Source: Notospermus geniculatus
Lineage: Eukaryota > Nemertea > Pilidiophora > Heteronemertea > Lineidae
Length of the DNA: 64,000 bases
NCBI GenBank assembly: GCA_002633025.1
Contig: NMRB01000991.1
Coordinates: forward strand, 24,558-88,557
Direction: 5' to 3'
Positions 1 through 11,136 of the stretch are shown one piece after another (position 1 is the stretch's first letter; the number at the start of each line of letters is the position of its first letter). The notes under the pieces were generated by a model. That model made no database searches. It was not told where the DNA came from and saw only the letters and a program-made list of their open reading frames with translations. A program made the position numbers and the translations under genes.

Positions 1-959
1 TTACTGTAAAAGGACTGGTATCGCTGCTGCCATCCTCCAACCGCAGTGCTTTTATTAACTCCTTATTTAGGATACCACTGAACGTTACGAGAAGCGAGGT
101 ACGAGATTATTTTCGCTAGCAACTGACAACGCGTACAGAGGGAAATTTCATTTGACTGACAATTCGTACAGGAGTCTGGCAAAATCTCAATAATTTTCAC
201 TGAAGCAAATATAAAAACTCGGCCAGGAATGGTAGGAAATACCGAATACAAACCTTTTAGTGTGAGCACTCATCATGAATGCCCTATCTCCACACGCAAG
301 CGCATGAAATGCCAAAATGTGCCAAATCGGCTGACTTCTAGTGCATTTGGCCCTTGGATAGGCTATTATATGAATAAAAGGGTAATATTCTGAGGTTATC
401 TAGGTGTCTTTTGACATAACGTAGGTGACTTTTCAAGAATCGGCCCCATTATAATGAACACTACTGAGCCACACATGATTTTGTAAATGTATCGTCTGCT
501 ATCAGCTCAGGACCGGATATTCTGACAATGCGTACAGTAAAATTTGAATCACCAGCGTGACGTCTTGACGACCGGTTGGGTCGTTGCTGAACTTTATTTT
601 AGTGACCATTTCCTTTCTAGAAATGTTGGTCTCATTTAGTTTCTCGGTGCCACCTCGTCCCCGGACCATGCAGTGTGATTCTGTCGGTGAGTAGCGCCTT
701 CTTTTCCCAGTTTGATGGGTCAGTTACGTGTGGATGATCCAGTTTGCCGTCCTGGTGTTGGCCCACCCTGCTTGTTATATGGCAATGGTTTTCGGGGCTC
801 GGCTAGTTGAGTTGCGGGGTTACCCGGATAATTTGCCTCCAACTATAACACCTGTAAGCTGTTGTACTGCCAAGTCTAATATATGTTTTAACTTATCTCC
901 TTGGTTCCTCTTAGTTTCTCTGACTCCTCACAATGTTGCTGACCATGCTCTGAGCTAGT
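1..959. other. Unannotated stretch
   Basis: I see no gene, known repeat or convincing inverted repeat here. The short open frames (under 80 codons) have no recognisable domain and overlap on both strands, as chance frames do. Confidence 0.5.
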
Positions 960-1475
960 CCCTTACACAATAGATTTGCGTGCACGCAAGGTTGCGAAGG
1001 CTTCATGAATATGGCCCCAGATCGTTTACGATATCGCCTGGTGTGCTGCCCCTTTAGCATTCCACTCAATCCACTCCTCATGACGGCACAATCGATCTGA
1101 CGGTATATTGTGTCCAAGTCTTGCTTCAGCGGCCTTTAGGGCCATAATGCGCCAATGACACGACCAGAGTTGATATCTATCAGGTATACGGTATCGTACT
1201 GGCACAATAATAAAGGAAATTATCACAATCTGCTGTGGCTTTCCGCGACAATCTGGACGTGAGTGGGTTTCCTATCAATAATAAAACCAATCCTTTCAAA
1301 CGACTGTCTCAGTTTGTGCAAGCTTTATCCAGATATACACCAATCTGTACCGGGATCAACAACACATCTTCTAAATTGGTGATGGCCGATTCGGGGTGAG
1401 CACGGTTAACGGTCGGTTTTCTAGGATTGTCAGTAATGCAGTGCGGTTGGTTGCGTATCGATGCGGATTTTGGGA
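960..1475. repeat. Duplicated block D1, copy 1
   Basis: This block recurs at 8160-8665 in the same orientation with many substitutions and small indels. Shared landmarks are gaatatggccccagatcg, a segment ending tgacggcacaatcgatctga, and ctggacgtgag. It is part of a larger direct duplication whose later blocks are 3175-3904 with 9805-10516 and 5053-5364 with 11041-11352. The small frames it carries are broken differently in the two copies, which argues against coding. Confidence 0.8.
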
Positions 1476-2212
1476 CAGTTCGTAAATATCAATGTGCGTC
1501 ACTATCCTAGTTAGGAAGAGGGAGGAGGTCATCAAGGCCTTGTTAGGATAGTTTTTTGCCATTTCAGTGGGGAACCAGCGGAGCACTGGACTCCACCGAA
1601 TTCACCCAATCACAGCGAAGCTTCTATCCCGTCTTGGTCATTCCCAAAATGGCGGCTGTAAAAATTTCTCGATTCGCTGACAAACTCGCAGAGTTTCTGA
1701 TTGTTCCTGAATTAACATCGCGTCAAAATGATTCTCACGGATTATCTAGATAACGAGTACGTACCAATGGGTTCAAAACACGAAGGTACATGTATGATCC
1801 AGTTCATGTGTTTGGGGCAGCTATCATTCGACAGCGTGCATAAATTATGGAATGAGATGCAATTGTACGAGACTGGTATCCGGTAACTTGTTTCCCCACT
1901 GCACTGCATGGTTTATTTGTAAATTACCACTGACCAAAATTGCTACAATTATGAGATTGGCATTGGTGTGTAAAGAAGAAAATATTCTTATACATGTAAT
2001 TTGTTGAAAAGTAGATAGTAGCCTTGAAAATATCGACATGTGATTGAATTAAAACTGACGACATTACACAATCGGCGAGTAGACATGAGGGAATGTCCCT
2101 CTAAGCCACCGAAACGGGGTGGATGTCCTCAGGCCATTGAGGGATGGTACGACCGTAAATGACCTGAGATTCTCAGGATGAGAAACAATGGGAGTTGAGA
2201 AGACTGGCCGAG
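1476..2212. other. Unannotated stretch
   Basis: No gene or terminal-repeat structure was recognised. The sequence is not shared with the second copy of the surrounding duplication, so it was either inserted in this copy or lost from the other. Confidence 0.4.
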
Positions 2213-3148
2213 CTTAGTCTCGGTTACCCAGCCGCTGTTTCGAATCTGGGGATCGAACAAGCGTCTGGGATCAAACTGCGAAATTACTGTTTGGAGGTTT
2301 ACCAAGATCCTGGTACGCTCGCTGATTGGCTAATCAGGGACAGAGCTAGTCATTCATCACACTTGACACTAGCGGCGAAATATCGTGCCTCATTTCACCA
2401 CTAGGTGGAAGGCCGCCATTTTGGATTTTGCCGGCGCGCATGTAGAAATAGTTCGGTCGGCCTAATCGCACAATTCTTTCTAATTAGTATTCAGTCCATT
2501 TCTAATACCACTTGTTATCAACACGAAGTCCTTTTAGTCTGAAAATATTCGCCTTGAACCCAACAGCACCACTTTTCAACATCATCTATCATTTAGCGTA
2601 GATGCCACTGGGTTGGCGGTGACACGGCTGGCCTGTTCACGATGGTTAAAAACCTTTACCAAAATGTAGTAATCTGCACTACTTTCAAGATGGAAACCTA
2701 GCACCTGCGCTAGTGGTGTTATAGAAGATAACGCCATCTAGTGTCAAGTGTGGTCATTCATTTCCATCCGCCGATTCCTCCCATTTGAAAATCACAATCC
2801 GGCTGCTGATTGGGCAAGAGAAGTGATCATGTGATCTCATCATGGCGACGACCATATAATGTCAGTTGGGTTTTCTCGACCTCGTCTTCCATACGGATAC
2901 ACAATTCCTGCTCAGACTTCAGCCTGAAATTCAACTCCAATAAGTTGATGCTGTCCTGGGCGCTGTCTCAGATCACTTCGCTAATAATTGATTCATTGCC
3001 AGATTCAGACATTGGAAGGTTGTGAGACTGAGTTGAGTGAGTGAGTCTGACCCGAAATTCGCAGTTGCGCGAGACTACCATCGAACAGTAAAAATCAAGT
3101 TTGGGGCCAGACTCTGTAATGGTAATGGAAGAGTCTGGCTGCGCGAGA
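2213..3148 (+). repeat. Dispersed repeat R2, copy 1 (interrupted)
   Basis: The reverse complement of this block lies at 47024-47546. The two agree closely over about 520 bp, including the words gatcgaacaagcgtctggga and caatccggctgctgattggg. Copy 1 is longer because a 396-bp transposon sits inside it at 2358-2753. No terminal repeats or coding frame were identified, so the class of R2 is unknown. Confidence 0.8.
2358..2753. mobile_element. hAT-like non-autonomous transposon, 8-bp TSD
   Basis: The element starts CACACTTGACACTAG and ends CTAGTGTCAAGTGTGG, a near-perfect 15-bp inverted repeat. It is flanked by the direct repeat TCATTCAT (2350-2357 and 2754-2761). The inverted R2 copy at 47 kb has a single TCATTCAT at the matching point, so it is the empty site. 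An 8-bp duplication with ends starting CA is typical of the hAT superfamily. No transposase frame is present in its 396 bp. Confidence 0.85.
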
Positions 3149-3174
3149 GTAGGCCGAGGTATACTTTTTCTGAG

Positions 3175-3904
3175 AGTGGCTTTGTACCACCTTTTTGTTC
3201 CATCCCAGTGCAGCTCCGCTGCAGCCACCCCTGGCTTGTTTCAAATAAGACCCTGGATTCATTGTTTAACATAGAGAACTGCTCATTGGAGAGTTTTTCA
3301 TGCAATCTTATTAATATTTGAGGAACGTTCCCCTGCTCATTACTCCCTCGAGTGAAGATAGCCTCTGATTACATCCAAATTTGAATTTGGGCCATCATGT
3401 AATCATGCGTTTATTTCCTGCAGTAAGCGATTTATCAAGGCAAAGAATGGTCTAAGACATACTGATTAGTTTATTCGAGAGTTTAAAGCCAACAGGTCGT
3501 GCCAGACAAGATGTCTGAATAGAGAATCGAATGCCGCCATCTTGAATCTATTACTACAGTAATCACATCGGGAATTATATTGCCAACCAAGTGCATATAT
3601 TTGCACAACTGCTGTCAGTGGGTTTCAGCCATGTCAGCGGGTTTGCTGCCTTCGAATGGCATTTAGAACACGCTCAACAGCATATCTAGGCTCACCTAGG
3701 GATGTTATACGAAATTTGTAATTTCGAAATTGTGAATTTCGTGGGCCACGAAATTATTCTTAGTGTCATTTTTGACCGTCGCGACTAATTCCCCTTTTTA
3801 AAGAAATCGCTAGTTCTGGCGTGCATTTGCATTGTAAAAAAATAACGTTAGTGTAAGTGTTACAGTTAGTGGGACCTCAGAAACTCTATGGGCAGTATTC
3901 ATAA
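3175..3904. repeat. Duplicated block R1, copy 1
   Basis: The block matches 9805-10516 in direct orientation at high identity, and part of it recurs inverted at about 13400-13850. Landmarks are aataagaccctggattcatt and tcgtgggccacgaaattatt. Copy 1 ends at the insertion of the element at 3905-4488. The inverted third copy shows that R1 is a dispersed repeat and not only part of the local duplication. Confidence 0.8.
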
Positions 3905-4488
3905 GGCTTCCTGTACATAGAAGTATACGGTATTCGGTATTTGGTGCACGTTTCGTAATGCACGCGTATACTAGGAAACGAACAAGTTTATTTCCAATAG
4001 CGGGTTACATAGCACTATACGCGGAACGGTGCACGCTATTCGCGTATAGAAGGAATCGCGCTTGCACGATTTTTCCTCTGCGTATACTGAGCGTGGTCAG
4101 GAGAATAGGCATAGATTGGTCAGATAACTCACTTCTAAATATTTTTTTTCGTTGATTTTCAGCAGAACTATATTCCCGGCAATCAAAGTCAAAGAATATT
4201 GGTAGTCACTATCTGATTGTGAAACAAAGTTCAGGTTCGAATATTCAGCAAAAGAAATATTTTACAGAGTGTCTCCAAAATGCTAACCCTTTCTTGGTCA
4301 CTCGGGGATTGGGTGTAAAAAACGTCTTGACACATCCTTCACATGTCTTAGTATTTTCCATCAATGCAAATCCAACGATAAAATGGCTGAGTTCAGCCCA
4401 ACGTATATCCTATATAAATCGCCGTATCCGTATACCGTATACCGTATAGAGTATACCGAATACCGTATACTTCTATGTACAGGAAGCC
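3905..4488. mobile_element. MITE with long inverted repeats, TAA TSD
   Basis: The ends are GGCTTCCTGTACATAGAAGT and its complement ACTTCTATGTACAGGAAGCC; pairing continues inward over a TATACGGTATTC tract. TAA flanks both sides (3902-3904 and 4489-4491). The paralogous block near 10516 lacks it. A 3-bp TWA-type duplication is usual for PIF/Harbinger elements, so I infer a non-autonomous member. The internal 65- and 76-codon frames show no domain. Confidence 0.8.
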
Positions 4489-4493
4489 TAAAG

Positions 4494-4956
4494 GGTGATC
4501 ATCGCGCGATTAGCCTAGACGCGGATAACTTTTGTACGCTGGTTAAAACAGGTTTGTACGCGTGTGGATAAACACCCTTGATGATCGCAATTCACAACAA
4601 CAGATGATCGGCCGTTTATCTGTCCGCGTCTAACTTCCCGATTAATCACCGATTTTCTTGCTGCGGCATTCTTCAGTCACTGAAAGATCATGTAACGAAG
4701 TACGTAACATGTCAGAACAAACGTCCCGGTCATGCATGGCACCGTAGATTTTGATTGCGCGCCGGACGCCGATGTTTNCAATAGATTTATACGATTTGGA
4801 ACAGTTGCGCTGAATTGGTCTCTTTCTTCTAGGGTTTGGAGTGAGACTCGTTGTCGACATGAGTGGCTGTATACATTCGATGGTCGTTTCGGCAATTTAC
4901 CGACGACGACCGCATTTACCGTGGTCATTCTGTTGGTTACACTGGTCACGAGCCTT
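4494..4956. other. Imperfect palindrome, then unannotated sequence with a single N
   Basis: Bases 4494-4652 form an imperfect inverted repeat: gattagcctagacgcgga is answered by tccgcgtctaacttcccgat. It looks like a decayed MITE. From 4653 to 4956 nothing is recognised. The isolated N at 4778 is probably a contig join or ambiguous call. Confidence 0.4.
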
Positions 4957-5100
4957 CAATGAGGAGGGCGATTTTTTGTTTATCCCAACAGGTCGGCGCT
5001 GCGAGCGTAGTGACCTTAGCGAGGTCATTGAAGTCATTTTGGGTGTTGACGTTGCGTCATGAAAAAGTGACTGTACATTTTTCTACTTAACAGGAATAAG
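4957..5100 (-). mobile_element. MITE family G, partial copy
   Basis: It begins CAATGAGG and contains acaggtcggcgctgcgag and gttgacgttgcgtcatgaaa. These landmarks match the full-length copy at 32293-32677 and the half copies near 25415, 27087 and 59854. Only one arm is present, so the copy is truncated. Confidence 0.65.
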
Positions 5101-5148
5101 AAGACAAAACATATGCATTTATCGGTATCACATTTCGTTGTTTTAAAG

Positions 5149-5364
5149 GTGCTCTAGTTCGAATTGTAAACATTACGGTTTGTTTATTTACATGGTTGAT
5201 TATAATAGTTATTTTTCCTCGGACAGGTGGCAGCACCGTTTTTTCCAAAGCATTAATGTTATCTATTTTTATATCTATCTTGATAAATATTCTTGTAAGT
5301 GAAATATCTTTATGATTTTACGCTCAAAAACAAACAAAACGTTGTGAAAGGCGAGATTTAATGC
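5149..5364. mobile_element. TTAA-flanked MITE, truncated by a SINE
   Basis: It starts AGGTGCTCTAGTTCGAATTG after a TTAA (5145-5148) and follows the complete copy at 11137-11433 almost base for base. At about 5364, after gcgagatttaatgc, it switches to tRNA-SINE sequence, and its right arm is not found downstream. Confidence 0.75.
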
Positions 5365-5650
5365 AACAGCACGCCTCAAACCACTAGGCCAAATCCCCAT
5401 CTTCAAAAAGATAGTTCAATGGCCCATGTTAAAGGAGGCGTCCATCAGTACCCTGCGAGTAGCCCAAATAATCTCCGAACCCCAAACAGTTTTATGTTAT
5501 ACAACGGGTCACATTAAAGGAGATACAAATAATAGATATGAAAAATAAGAAACGGGTTTCTAAGGTGAAAGTCATCACGTCTTTCTTCCAGATTCGAACC
5601 CACGGACCCTCGCATGAGGCATCAATCGCCAGCACTAAGGGACAGCACGC
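5365..5650 (-). mobile_element. tRNA-derived SINE family T1, compound copy
   Basis: On the minus strand a B-box-like segment gtgggttcgaatctgg and the A-box-like tggcctagtggtttgaggcg can be read. The landmark aaccactaggccaaatcccc (plus strand) is shared with copies near 24.3, 26.0, 49.1 and 52.7 kb. Two tRNA heads lie head-to-tail, separated by a body of about 190 bp. The long gap between boxes resembles a class II (Ser/Leu-type) tRNA, which is inference. Confidence 0.7.
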
Positions 5651-6660
5651 CTTTTTGTCTTTTTATATAATATAGTATAGATTTGGCCATTGTCTGCTCA
5701 CTTTCCCCCGATTTTACGCGGAATACTCCACTGACCAACTCTCCAGAGGCCTGTGCTTACATGTATGCCAGGGTCCGTCATCTTCGAGAAATAGACTGAC
5801 CGTTCCGCGCCGTATCTTGGCACGATGCCAACTTTACTGGTCGACTAATCATATTGCACTTTATATCGGGTCTTCGGCTACCACTATTTGTACCACGATT
5901 CAAATTTCACAACACCGATTCTGATTGGCCTCCTCTTCGAGAGGCAGCGGATTCGCCGCCGACCGGTCTGTTTCTCGAAGGGTGATGTGCGATGTAACGC
6001 AGTGGTGAGCAGATAGGCCTTCGATTATCGAAGATGGTGTCCGTGGGTTCCAGTAAAAATTCGCAACTTTACAGAGTGTGTAGTTACATGGTTTGTACAC
6101 AACGTAATAACTTTGCTCATTGGCGCAATCTGGTTTGTACATATTCATATACCGGGTACAGCACTTGACTCCAGTTCACAAAAAAATTTCTGTGTGACTA
6201 TACATCTTTTCCCAATATATAGCATTTCTTTGATTTTTAGCTACATGTAGTTTGGTCTCATTTAATTAAGTTCCTTTCGTCCTCTTCACTGTTGCGTATT
6301 AAACGGCGTCATATAACATTCCGTGCTAGAAGTTTGTTAATTTCAATGAAAGACCGTCACGATGAATCTTGGAACCATTGCGTAGGTTCACGGCGTTTAC
6401 AATGTCTTTCATCAGACTCCTCGGCAGACATTCGACTCCCGGGAAATCACTGTGACCGAAATTAACCCGGCTGGGAGGACGTTCCAATCAGAGCTAATTT
6501 ACCCCCGGCTGTTTAACACCGGCCCGGGTTCGTTAAGTAAGACCGCACTCTTACACCATACTTTATGATGTCATGATCTATCGTTGGGTGTAGGGACCTG
6601 AATTCATCCAGTAATAAAATTCAACTCCTGCCTCGATAGGATTCATATGAGTCATTGAGA
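5651..6660. other. Unannotated stretch
   Basis: No gene is recognised. A weak inverted pair (cttcgagaaatagactgacc near 5774, and ggtctgtttctcgaag near 5963) may be a decayed palindromic element. The rest has no visible structure. Confidence 0.35.
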
Positions 6661-6663
6661 AGC

Positions 6664-6722
6664 CGCTATGGTGTAGTGGCTCGGTTCTTTGGCTAGCGGT
6701 CAGAAGGTCCAGGTTCGACCCC
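6664..6722 (+). mobile_element. SINE family T2, tRNA head only
   Basis: The segment ggtgtagtggctcgg...ctagcggtcagaaggtcc...ggttcgacc matches the head of the SINEs at 34 and 37-38 kb, including the phrase ctagcggtcaga and a B-box. It ends in a C tract (6719-6730), and the downstream SINE body is missing. Confidence 0.6.
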
Positions 6723-6829
6723 CCCCCCCCACAGCAGTGCTTTTACCTCGCTCCTTTTCATCCACTCACACACAACTTTGCGAGACCGAAGCTCCTGACG
6801 CCACATGCGGTACGGCCGCAGGAGTGAAC

Positions 6830-7238
6830 CAGGCGCGTGTTCAGGATTTCAAGCAGAGGGGGGGGGGGTTGAGGGTGGAGCCGGAAGGGATAGCGCAAGT
6901 GGTGTTCCCCCCCCCCTCGCGAAGGAAATTTTATAAAATCTGCACACCGAAGACGCCATTTCCCAGCATTTCAGCCTTGAACTTGTCTTGACTGAGTAAA
7001 CCTGGTTGCATCCACCACACCCAACAACGGATACCTGATGGGCTTACTACATGTATAATAGAACCATATAGCTGATACACCATCTATATCAGAGCAGGGG
7101 TCCGAACTTTCCCGAACCCGCTAGACCCTTCACCTTTGCCCCTCTCCCTGTCATTTTTATGCTCGCTTGAAGTGATACGGGTAAAATTTTTGCCTGGGCG
7201 AGCAGGGGGGGGGGCGGACCCCTCTGGACACGCGCCTG
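6830..7238. mobile_element. hAT-like MITE with G/C homopolymer subterminal tracts
   Basis: The ends are CAGGCGCGTGTTCAGGA and the near complement TCTGGACACGCGCCTG. Both are followed inward by long G or C runs (6857-6868, 6908-6917, 7204-7214). Short CA-starting ends suggest hAT, but I cannot find a clear 8-bp target duplication. The open frame spanning the left half is an artefact of these tracts. Confidence 0.6.
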
Positions 7239-7680
7239 TGACTGTGAGACTGCAGGCCGAACATCAGACCAACCCAACGCCCGACCTTCCGAGCGGACGA
7301 GAGAAAAATGATTAGGCGGTTACTTCGCCCGCTTCAAGATATCCCATGAGTTATAGTCGTTTTCATGTGTATTCCTATCTTTCGTGGCGTACGGTTCTTT
7401 CTGGCCGGTAAGCAAACAGAGAGCTGTATCGGCGAAACTCCAGACCTTCGTGCCTGATCTCATTCCCCGAGGAGCGACTCGTCGCGGCAATAATATAATG
7501 AAGGAGGCTAGGGACCGATAGGTTTAGATAAGTGAAATAATGCCATGCTATTGTGGCCCAGTCAGTAATAAGTGATCGCATAATGGTCGAGGGAGATAAC
7601 CCAGACCGTCCTTGGCCAGATCGAAAGCAAGTTGATGATGTCTTTTGGGAAAGCTCTATGACACCAATGGGTATGATTTT
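7239..7680. other. Unannotated stretch
   Basis: No gene, terminal repeat or tRNA-like motif was recognised. Confidence 0.4.
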
Positions 7681-7900
7681 TTAGCTCACCCGTGAGCTTT
7701 TGTCGTGGTGCACCGTCCGTCGCCCGTCGTCGTCCGTTAGCAGGGCACGTTTCGTAACCGCTGGGGCTATTGATCTGAAACTTGGTAGGCCCTACATATA
7801 TATTCCTAGGTCAGATGACCTTTGACACCAATAGCGTGTTCGTTTATTTGCCTGGGTCTCCCCTGGGTGAGACCCACAGCGTTCTTTTATCGTGTGATGT
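7681..7900. mobile_element. Remnant of a ttagctcacc-type repeat
   Basis: It begins ttttttagctcacccgtgag and continues with cgtcgcccgtcgtcgtccg, a composition seen in element ends at about 41650 and in the insertion at 51670. The far end is not defined. It is called a remnant on resemblance only. Confidence 0.4.
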
Positions 7901-8159
7901 CATGATCTGGGGCCTCCCGGGCCTGCCCCAAGTAATCACCTCGCCGAGGGGATTATATTCGCCGAGGGGATTTATATTCAGTTTGCAGTCAGTGAGTCCG
8001 CGACTGATCCCTATCGTCGTAACTGAGACGCAACTGCAGTCATGTCACACCAGATCGGCGACTGATTTGTTCCACGCTGTCGTGCCTCAGGCGCATAGTG
8101 ATCCGGAAAAGTCAGCCTGCGCCTGTTCTGTGCCATCGCAAGGTCGACTTGACATCTGC
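7901..8159. other. Unannotated stretch with a two-copy short tandem repeat
   Basis: Between about 7942 and 7972 the unit cgccgaggggatt(t)atatt occurs twice in tandem. A 168-codon open frame runs from 7782 across unrelated repeat blocks and shows no domain, so it is not called a gene. Confidence 0.4.
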
Positions 8160-8665
8160 ATTACACAACAGATTTGCGTGTGCGAAGGCTTCGTGAATAT
8201 GGCCCCAGATCGCTTGCGATATCGCCTGGTGTGCCGCCCTTTTAGCATTCCACTCAATCCACTCCTCATGACGGCACAATCGATCTGACGGTATATTGTG
8301 TCCAAGCCTTGCTTCAGCGGCCTTTAGGGCCATAATGTGCCAATGACACGACCAGAGTTGATATCTATCAGGTATACGGTATCACACTGGCACAATAATA
8401 AAGGAAATTATCACAATCTGCTGTGGCTTTCCGCGACAATCTGGACGTGAGCGGGTTTCCTATCAATAATAAAACCAATCCTTTCAAACGACTAGCTCAG
8501 TTTGTGCAAGCTTTATCCAGATATACACCAATCTGTACCGGGATCAGCAGCACATCTTCTAAATTGGTGATGGCCGATTCGGGATGGGCACGGTTAACCG
8601 TCGGTTTTCTAGGATATTTGTCAGTAATGCAGTGCGGGTGGTTACGTATCGATGCGGATTTAAAG
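8160..8665. repeat. Duplicated block D1, copy 2
   Basis: This is the direct-orientation partner of 960-1475. Identity is high but includes indels, for example the extra atatttg near 8613. It ends where the MITE at 8668 begins; copy 1 continues without that element. Confidence 0.8.
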
Positions 8666-8667
8666 AT

Positions 8668-8791
8668 ATTGGGTCATATGAATAAAGAGTAGCAAATGCT
8701 TTTACTTGAATTTTGTAATACAAATGCACTATGCAATGCTGTACAAATCTGAAGTAAAAGCATTTGCTTGTCTTTATTCATTTGACCCAAT
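8668..8791. mobile_element. Short palindromic MITE
   Basis: The ends ATTGGGTCATATGAATAAAG and CTTTATTCATTTGACCCAAT pair over about 40 bp, reaching agcaaatgcttttactt inside. Its size of 124 bp and its absence from the paralogous block near 1470 mark it as a recent insertion. The target duplication is unclear. Confidence 0.8.
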
Positions 8792-8799
8792 GTGTAACG

Positions 8800-9030
8800 G
8801 GTGTTTTCGCGGGCCACGAAAATCATTGCTTATTTACATTTTGTTTGTTTGTGTCCGGTCTTTCGTTGTCTTATGAGTAATTTGTTTGTGGTCTCTCGAG
8901 GAATTCTTTTGATACCGAAAGTATTCATTTTGGTGGGTTGGTATGTCCCAAAAGTGCAAAATAACATAATGTAAACATCCATGTTTACAAACATTGAATG
9001 AAAACAATGAAGTCATGATATATTATCTTT
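8800..9030. mobile_element. MITE family M, degraded copy
   Basis: Landmarks cgggccacgaaaatcattg, gaaagtattcattttggtgg and catccatgtttacaaacatt are shared with the better copies at 39205-39768 and 40552-41096. The terminal aagataatgtatc arm is decayed on the left side. Confidence 0.65.
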
Positions 9031-9239
9031 AAGTTAGTAGCAGTAAGTCTGAATCCGAGGCGCTAAGCTGAGGGTTTGGACGTAATTTTTCCACTTTCCG
9101 AACGGTTGCTTGTATTTCTAAGAAATCAAATTGTCTGATTTTACGTCGAAAAAAATAGATTTTATTGTTAATTTTGTTGTATCAGATTTTTCCGTCATGG
9201 CCGAAGCCATAGCATTATTGGCCCTGGTATTGAAGAGGC

Positions 9240-9720
9240 CATCTCAAGCTACTCATGCCATTCAAGCAGTTCAAGGAATGCCATTCAAGCAGTTGAAGCT
9301 ACTCATGTTCCTCAGTTGGATGGGGTCTTTGCAAAGTCAGGCACAAGGTACAAGACACCACACCTTACTGTCGCATGCGATGGACTGAAGAGCCGGTGTA
9401 ACGTCGATCAGTGTTCCCCGTATTTCTGTGTTTTTCTTATTGTTTCCCTCCTGACGGATTAAGCGGCAACTAACCCAACAATAACCATTCTAGGCCGCGT
9501 CTATTGTTGGGGAACACTTAGCTACAGAAACACTCACAGACGTTACACATGGAATGATTAATCCTTCATGGCCCGGGATTCTAACCCGGTGTAAAAGAAT
9601 CTAATGTCCCCCGATATGTGATGTCCCCCAACAATACATTTTCGGATTAAGCGGCACTACTGAATGGACTCTAGAGAGACCAAGACCCTTAATCCTTTGA
9701 CAAACAATGCAGGGGGACAT
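9240..9720. mobile_element. Fragments of SINE family T3 and element family H
   Basis: The words actcatgttcctca, ttggatggggtctttgc and gaagagccggtgt match T3 copies at 35.0, 38.5 and 63.3 kb. From about 9587 the words ggtgtaaaagaatctaatgt and ggattaagcggcac match family H (19501-19680). The order suggests a T3 SINE next to or interrupted by H sequence. Confidence 0.55.
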
Positions 9721-9804
9721 CAGAAGGGTGGGAGCCTTATATTCTATCACACCTGGACGTGGCACTTGCTAAGCGGGCGTGATAACAAAAAGTTGATAAA
9801 CCGA

Positions 9805-10516
9805 GTTGGCTTTGCACCTCTTTTTTGTTCATCCAAGTACTCAGTCCCCAGGCTTGTTTCTAATAAGACCCTGGATTCATTGTTTAACATAGAGAACTGC
9901 TCATTGGAGAGTTTTTCATGCAATCTTATTAATATTTGAGGAACGTTCCCCTGCTCATTACTCCCTCGAGTGAAGATAGGCTCTGATTACATCCAAATTT
10001 GAATTTGGGCCATCATGTAATCATGCGTTTATTTCCTGCAGTAAGCGATTTATCAAGGCAAAGAATGGTCTAAGACATACTGATTAGTTTATTCGAGAGT
10101 TTTAAGCCAACAGGTCGTGCCAGACAAGATGTCTGAATAGAGAATCGAATGCCGCCATCTTGAATCTATTACAACAGTAATCACGTGGGGAATTATATTG
10201 CCAACCAGGTGCATATATTTGCACAACTGCTGTCAGTGGGCTTCAGCGGGTTTGCTGCCTTCGAATGGCATTTAGAACACGCTCAACAGCATATCTAGGC
10301 TCACCTAGGGATGTTATACGAAATTTGTAATTTCGAAATTGTGAATTTCGTGGGCCACGAAATTATTCTTAGTGTCATTTTTGACCGTCGCGACTAATTC
10401 CCCTTTTTAAAGAAATCGCTAGTTCTGGCGTGCATTTGCATTGTAAAAAAATAACGTTAGTGTAAGTGTTACAGTTAGTGGGACCTCAGAAACTCTATGG
10501 GCAGTATTCATAAGGG
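9805..10516. repeat. Duplicated block R1, copy 2
   Basis: This direct partner of 3175-3904 is nearly identical from 9860 onward. It runs on into tattcataaggggcgtttaag, which is the start of a host MITE interrupted by the element at 10531. Confidence 0.8.
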
Positions 10517-10530
10517 GCGTTTAAGACTTA

Positions 10531-11037
10531 AGGCCGTCTCACACGAGCGTCGAGTACGGCGTCAACTAGCGCGTTTTGAAAACGCCGACAAGCGCACAAT
10601 TTAGCGCATAGTTGACGCCGTGTGAACGCACGTCCTGCGTTTTCAAAACGGAGGCCCTGCGTTTTCGTGCGTTTTGACGCCTTCCGGTACGTAGCGTCTC
10701 TTCTGTTTGACGCAGAGAATGCGATAAATTAACGCAAAGTAGGCGTTTGTAAACGCGCAGTGCGTTTACAAACGCTGCGTTTTCATGCGTTCTCATGCGT
10801 TTTCACGCGTTCTTTAATGCAGCCTTTGCGTCAATAGACGCACTCTTCTGCGTTTTCGAAAAAGTTTTGGACATGTTGAAAACCAATGCGTTCACCCAGA
10901 GGTCTGCGTTTACAAACGCAGAGTTGGTGCACGCAGTGCGTCAACCCTGCGCTTACCATGCGCTCATTTCGGCGTTTCATAAACGCCCCTAGGCGCACGG
11001 CCTAAACGCCGGATAAAACGCTCGTGTGAGACGGGCT
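10531..11037. mobile_element. Palindromic GCGTTT-rich MITE, TTA TSD
   Basis: The ends AGGCCGTCTCACACGAGCG and CGCTCGTGTGAGACGGGCT are inverted repeats. TTA precedes the left end (10528-10530), and TT plus the single N at 11040 follows the right end, consistent with TTA. The interior is crowded with tgcgtttac/gtaaacgca words on both strands, giving strong secondary structure. It is probably PIF/Harbinger-like. Confidence 0.8.
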
Positions 11038-11040
11038 TTN

Positions 11041-11136
11041 GTTGCGTCATGAAAAAGTGACTGTACATTTTTCTACTTAACAGGAATAAGAAGACAAAAC
11101 ATATGCATTTATCGGTATCACATTTCGTTGTTTTAA
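11041..11136. repeat. Duplicate of 5053-5148 starting at a single N
   Basis: From the base after the N at 11040 the sequence repeats 5053 onward almost exactly (gttgcgtcatgaaaaagtga). The match beginning exactly at the N suggests a contig join. Confidence 0.8.

Noticed and set aside
7782-8288. 168-codon plus-strand frame as a gene
   Set aside because: It starts in a transposon remnant and ends in the D1 repeat, whose other copy does not keep the frame. No domain is present.
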